Below are positions 6,056 to 8,253 of a stretch of DNA of 8,253 nt, one piece after another. Position 1 is the first letter of the stretch; each line of letters begins with the position of its first letter. A program made the translations under genes and the position numbers. The stretch is from Candidatus Rifleibacteriota bacterium (GTDB taxonomy: Bacteria; Vulcanimicrobiota; Xenobia; Xenobiales; Xenobiaceae), in contig CAAGRW010000051.1 in NCBI GenBank assembly GCA_900772775.1, forward strand, positions 1-8,253, written 5' to 3'. Below the pieces are notes generated by a model that searched no databases, was not told the DNA's origin, and worked only from the letters and a program-made list of their open reading frames with translations.

Positions 6056-7930
6056 ATGGATAGTCAGATTCACAACCAGATCGTAAGTTTCATTTGGAGC
6101 GTGGCCGACGATTGTTTGCGCGACGTTTATGTGCGTGGCAAATACCGCGATGTGATTCTGCCTATGACCGTTATCCGCCGTTTAGATGCTGTTTTGGAAA
6201 AGACTAAACAGGCCGTATTGGAAACCAAAAAAAAACTAGATGAGAAACATATATCCGAACAAGAACGGGTATTATGTAAAATTGCCGGACAAGCTTTTTG
6301 TAATAGTTCCCCTTTTTGCTTAAAAGATCTAACTTCGCGCGGCAAATCTCAGCAACTTAAGGCCGACTTTATCGCCTACTTGGACGGTTTTTCCGACAAT
6401 GTGCAAGAAATACTCAATAAATTTAAGTTTCGCAACCAAATAGATACTATGGTGGAAGCCGATATTTTGGGCGCCGTTATTGAAAAGTTTATTTCACCTA
6501 CTATAAATTTAAGTCCCGAGCCGGTTTTAGATGATCTTGGACAGATAAAAATTCCCGGCTTAGACAATCATGCCATGGGCACAATTTTTGAAGAGCTGGT
6601 GCGCCGTTTCAATGAAGAAAATAACGAAGAAGCCGGCGAACACTGGACTCCTCGCGATGTAGTTTATCTTATGGCCGATTTAGCCGTTTTGCCTGTAGCT
6701 GATAAAATAAAAGATAGTACCTACACTTGCTACGATGGCGCTATGGGTACTGGCGGTATGCTTACTGTGGCTCAAGAAAGGCTCAGCCAAATTGCCCAGC
6801 AAAAAGGCAAACAAGTTTCTATCCATCTTTATGGGCAAGAAATTAACCCCGAAACTTACGCTATTGCTATAGCTGATATGATCTTAAAAGGCAAAGGCGA
6901 AACTTCACAAGATCACTTTATCTACGGCTCTACCCTTTCAGCTGACGGTTTAGCTGACAAAACTTTTGATTTTATGTTATCTAACCCGCCTTATGGCAAG
7001 TCTTGGAAGACTGACGCGGAAAAGATGGGTGGCAAAAGTGGCATCAAAGATCCGCGTTTTGTTATTGTCGACAATAAAGACGAACAAGAAGAAACTACTG
7101 CCAAGAAGAAAAAAGCCAAAAATACTGATGAATTTAGTATGCTTTCCGCTACCGGCGACGGTCAGTTACTTTTCTTGCTCAACAATATTTCTAAAATGAA
7201 AGAAGGCACCGATTTAGGTTCGCGCATTGTGGAAGTTCACAACGGCTCTTCCCTCTTTACTGGAGACGCTGGCCAAGGTGAAAGCAACGCTCGCCGCCAT
7301 ATGATTGAGCGCGACTTAGTGGAAGCTATTATCGCTTTACCTGAAGGCATGTTTTACAATACTGGCATAGCTACTTTTATTTGGGTACTTTCCAATCGCA
7401 AAGAAGAGCGCCGCCGAGGCAAGATCCAGTTAATTGACGCTACCTCTATGAAAGCGCCGCTGCGCAAAAATTTGGGCAAGAAAAATTGTGAATTTACTCC
7501 AGAAATTCGCCAACAAATTCTCGACTTATATTTTAAGATGGAAGAGAACGAGTATTCCAAGATCTTCCCTAATAGCGAATTTGGTTTTTATAAAGTAGAA
7601 GTGCTGCAACCTAAGCTTGACGAGCAAGGCCAACCCTTGCGCGACAAAAAAGGCAAATTTATTGAAGATAAAGATAAAAAAGATAGTGAGATTATCCCTC
7701 TTCGCTACGAAGGCGGCATAGAAGCTTTCTTAGATAAAGAAGTGCGCCCCTTCGCGCCCTACGCCTACGTAAATGAAGCCGCCACCAAGGTTGGCTATAA
7801 GCTTAGCTTTACTAAGTATTTTTACAAGCCCATCCAGTTGCGCCCCTTAGCGGAAATTGTAGCCGACATCCGCGCTCTAGAAGCCGAAACAGCCGGTTTA
7901 TTGGAAGAAATTATCGGCGAGGAGGCTTAA
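6056..7930 (+). CDS. hsdM: Type I restriction-modification methyltransferase subunit HsdM
   Basis: HsdM is the S-adenosylmethionine-dependent N6-adenine methyltransferase of a type I system. It works in an M2S complex with HsdS to protect host DNA. The 624-residue protein begins with an HsdM N-terminal helical domain (HNQIVSFIWSVADDCLRDVYVRGKYRDVILPMTVIRRLD). The Rossmann domain follows, with SAM-binding motif I DGAMGTGGM (227-235) and catalytic motif IV NPPY (310-313). The tail has EGMFYNTGIATFIWVL, KLSFTKYF and a helical end. Motif I has DGA where many relatives have DPA. A Lys/Glu-rich stretch at about 339-357 (with KKKKAK) looks like an insertion between DPRFVIV and EFSML. The ATG at 6056 is chosen because GGAGAG (6039-6044) precedes it and the family usually starts this way; a TTG at 5996 would add 20 residues. 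hsdS starts 4 bp after the stop, so the two form an operon. Confidence 0.95.
   Translation: MDSQIHNQIVSFIWSVADDCLRDVYVRGKYRDVILPMTVIRRLDAVLEKTKQAVLETKKKLDEKHISEQERVLCKIAGQAFCNSSPFCLKDLTSRGKSQQLKADFIAYLDGFSDNVQEILNKFKFRNQIDTMVEADILGAVIEKFISPTINLSPEPVLDDLGQIKIPGLDNHAMGTIFEELVRRFNEENNEEAGEHWTPRDVVYLMADLAVLPVADKIKDSTYTCYDGAMGTGGMLTVAQERLSQIAQQKGKQVSIHLYGQEINPETYAIAIADMILKGKGETSQDHFIYGSTLSADGLADKTFDFMLSNPPYGKSWKTDAEKMGGKSGIKDPRFVIVDNKDEQEETTAKKKKAKNTDEFSMLSATGDGQLLFLLNNISKMKEGTDLGSRIVEVHNGSSLFTGDAGQGESNARRHMIERDLVEAIIALPEGMFYNTGIATFIWVLSNRKEERRRGKIQLIDATSMKAPLRKNLGKKNCEFTPEIRQQILDLYFKMEENEYSKIFPNSEFGFYKVEVLQPKLDEQGQPLRDKKGKFIEDKDKKDSEIIPLRYEGGIEAFLDKEVRPFAPYAYVNEAATKVGYKLSFTKYFYKPIQLRPLAEIVADIRALEAETAGLLEEIIGEEA
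7921..7925 (+). promoter_or_regulatory. Ribosome binding site for hsdS inside hsdM
   Basis: GGAGG overlaps the last codons of hsdM and lies 9 nt before the hsdS ATG at 7935. This suits coupled translation of the M and S subunits and favours 7935 over the in-frame ATG at 7941. Confidence 0.65.
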
Positions 7931-7934
7931 GCTA

Positions 7935-8225
7935 ATGGCGATGAAGGCTTATGAAAGTTACAAAAACGTAGATTTACCCTGGCTTAAACGTGTGCCGGAG
8001 CACTGGGAAGTGGCGAGGAATAAAAATTTCTTATCAGAGCAAAAAGCCATAGTAGGCGATAATTTTGCTAATTATTCTCTTTTATCTTTAACGTTAAATG
8101 GCGTTATCATAAGAGATGTCAATAACGGTAAAGGCAAGTTTCCAGCTAGTTTCAATACTTACAAAATAGTGTCTCCCGGTAACATGGTCTTTTGTCTTTT
8201 TGATATAGACGAGACACTATTTTAG
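7935..8225 (+). CDS. hsdS: Type I restriction-modification specificity subunit HsdS, 5' fragment
   Basis: HsdS recognises the target DNA sequence and holds the two HsdM subunits. Only about the first 94 residues are present, out of a usual ~400. The opening ESYKNVDLPWLKRVPEHWEV matches the common HsdS N-terminus, after which the first target-recognition domain begins (NYSLLSLTLNGVIIRDVNNGKGKF...NMVFCLFDIDET). Relatives continue DIDETPRTVG. Here the frame reads DIDETLF and stops at 8223-8225. That stop is formed partly by sequencing adapter that starts at 8224, and bases from about 8218 look like a fold-back copy. The gene is therefore cut by the contig end, and there is no evidence for a natural truncation. 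Reliable coding sequence ends near 8217. Confidence 0.9.
   Translation: MAMKAYESYKNVDLPWLKRVPEHWEVARNKNFLSEQKAIVGDNFANYSLLSLTLNGVIIRDVNNGKGKFPASFNTYKIVSPGNMVFCLFDIDETLF
8163..8223. repeat. Terminal 13-bp inverted repeat (probable library fold-back)
   Basis: AAAATAGTGTCTC (8163-8175) and GAGACACTATTTT (8211-8223) are perfect inverted copies 35 bp apart. The right copy runs exactly into the adapter. Its first seven bases fit the expected hsdS sequence (GAG ACA C, for Glu-Thr-Pro) and the last six do not. This is what fold-back priming on a 7-nt match would produce. Confidence 0.75.
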
Positions 8226-8253
8226 ATCGGAAGAGCACACGTCTGAACTCCAG
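8224..8253 (+). other. Illumina TruSeq adapter, not genomic
   Basis: The final 30 bases begin AGATCGGAAGAGC and end CTGAACTCCAG, identical to the standard TruSeq read-1 adapter as I know it. They are leftover library sequence at the contig end and should be trimmed. Confidence 0.98.

Overview
The window is 8.25 kb of bacterial DNA of moderate AT content with six protein-coding genes, two clear intrinsic terminators and a 3' end damaged by library artefacts. ClpP, a type II pantothenate kinase and a type I restriction-modification system fix it as bacterial. I cannot name a phylum. Shine-Dalgarno sites are mostly a bare GGAG lying 9-13 nt before the start codon, and this decided several starts.

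Layout. 78-2021 (-) encodes a single-pass membrane protein that resembles the DUF3352 family. It diverges from 2235-3098 (+), a zinc-ribbon protein joined by a low-complexity linker to a DUF697-like hydrophobic domain. Convergent with that gene is 3146-4045 (-), a type II pantothenate kinase for the first step of CoA synthesis. Upstream of it, 4191-4814 (-) encodes the ClpP protease subunit, and a strong terminator between the two makes them separate units. Next comes a small, very acidic protein of unknown function at 5123-5491 (-), with a terminator about 125 bp past its end.

After a 564-bp divergent intergenic region, hsdM (6056-7930, +) and the start of hsdS (7935 onward, +) form a type I restriction-modification operon. 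HsdM is the methyltransferase subunit and HsdS the DNA-recognition subunit. No hsdR is visible; it may lie beyond the right edge.

The most unusual biology is in the region before hsdM. It holds a family of repeats around TGTAACTGCGGAAAGA in both orientations, several short dyads, and an 8-bp-arm palindrome over a plausible hsdM -35 box. This looks like regulatory architecture shared by the RM operon and the divergent acidic-protein gene; that role is inference.

The last 30 bases are Illumina TruSeq adapter. The 13 bases before them repeat nearby sequence in inverted orientation, as in a fold-back library artefact. The apparent stop of hsdS is therefore not real.
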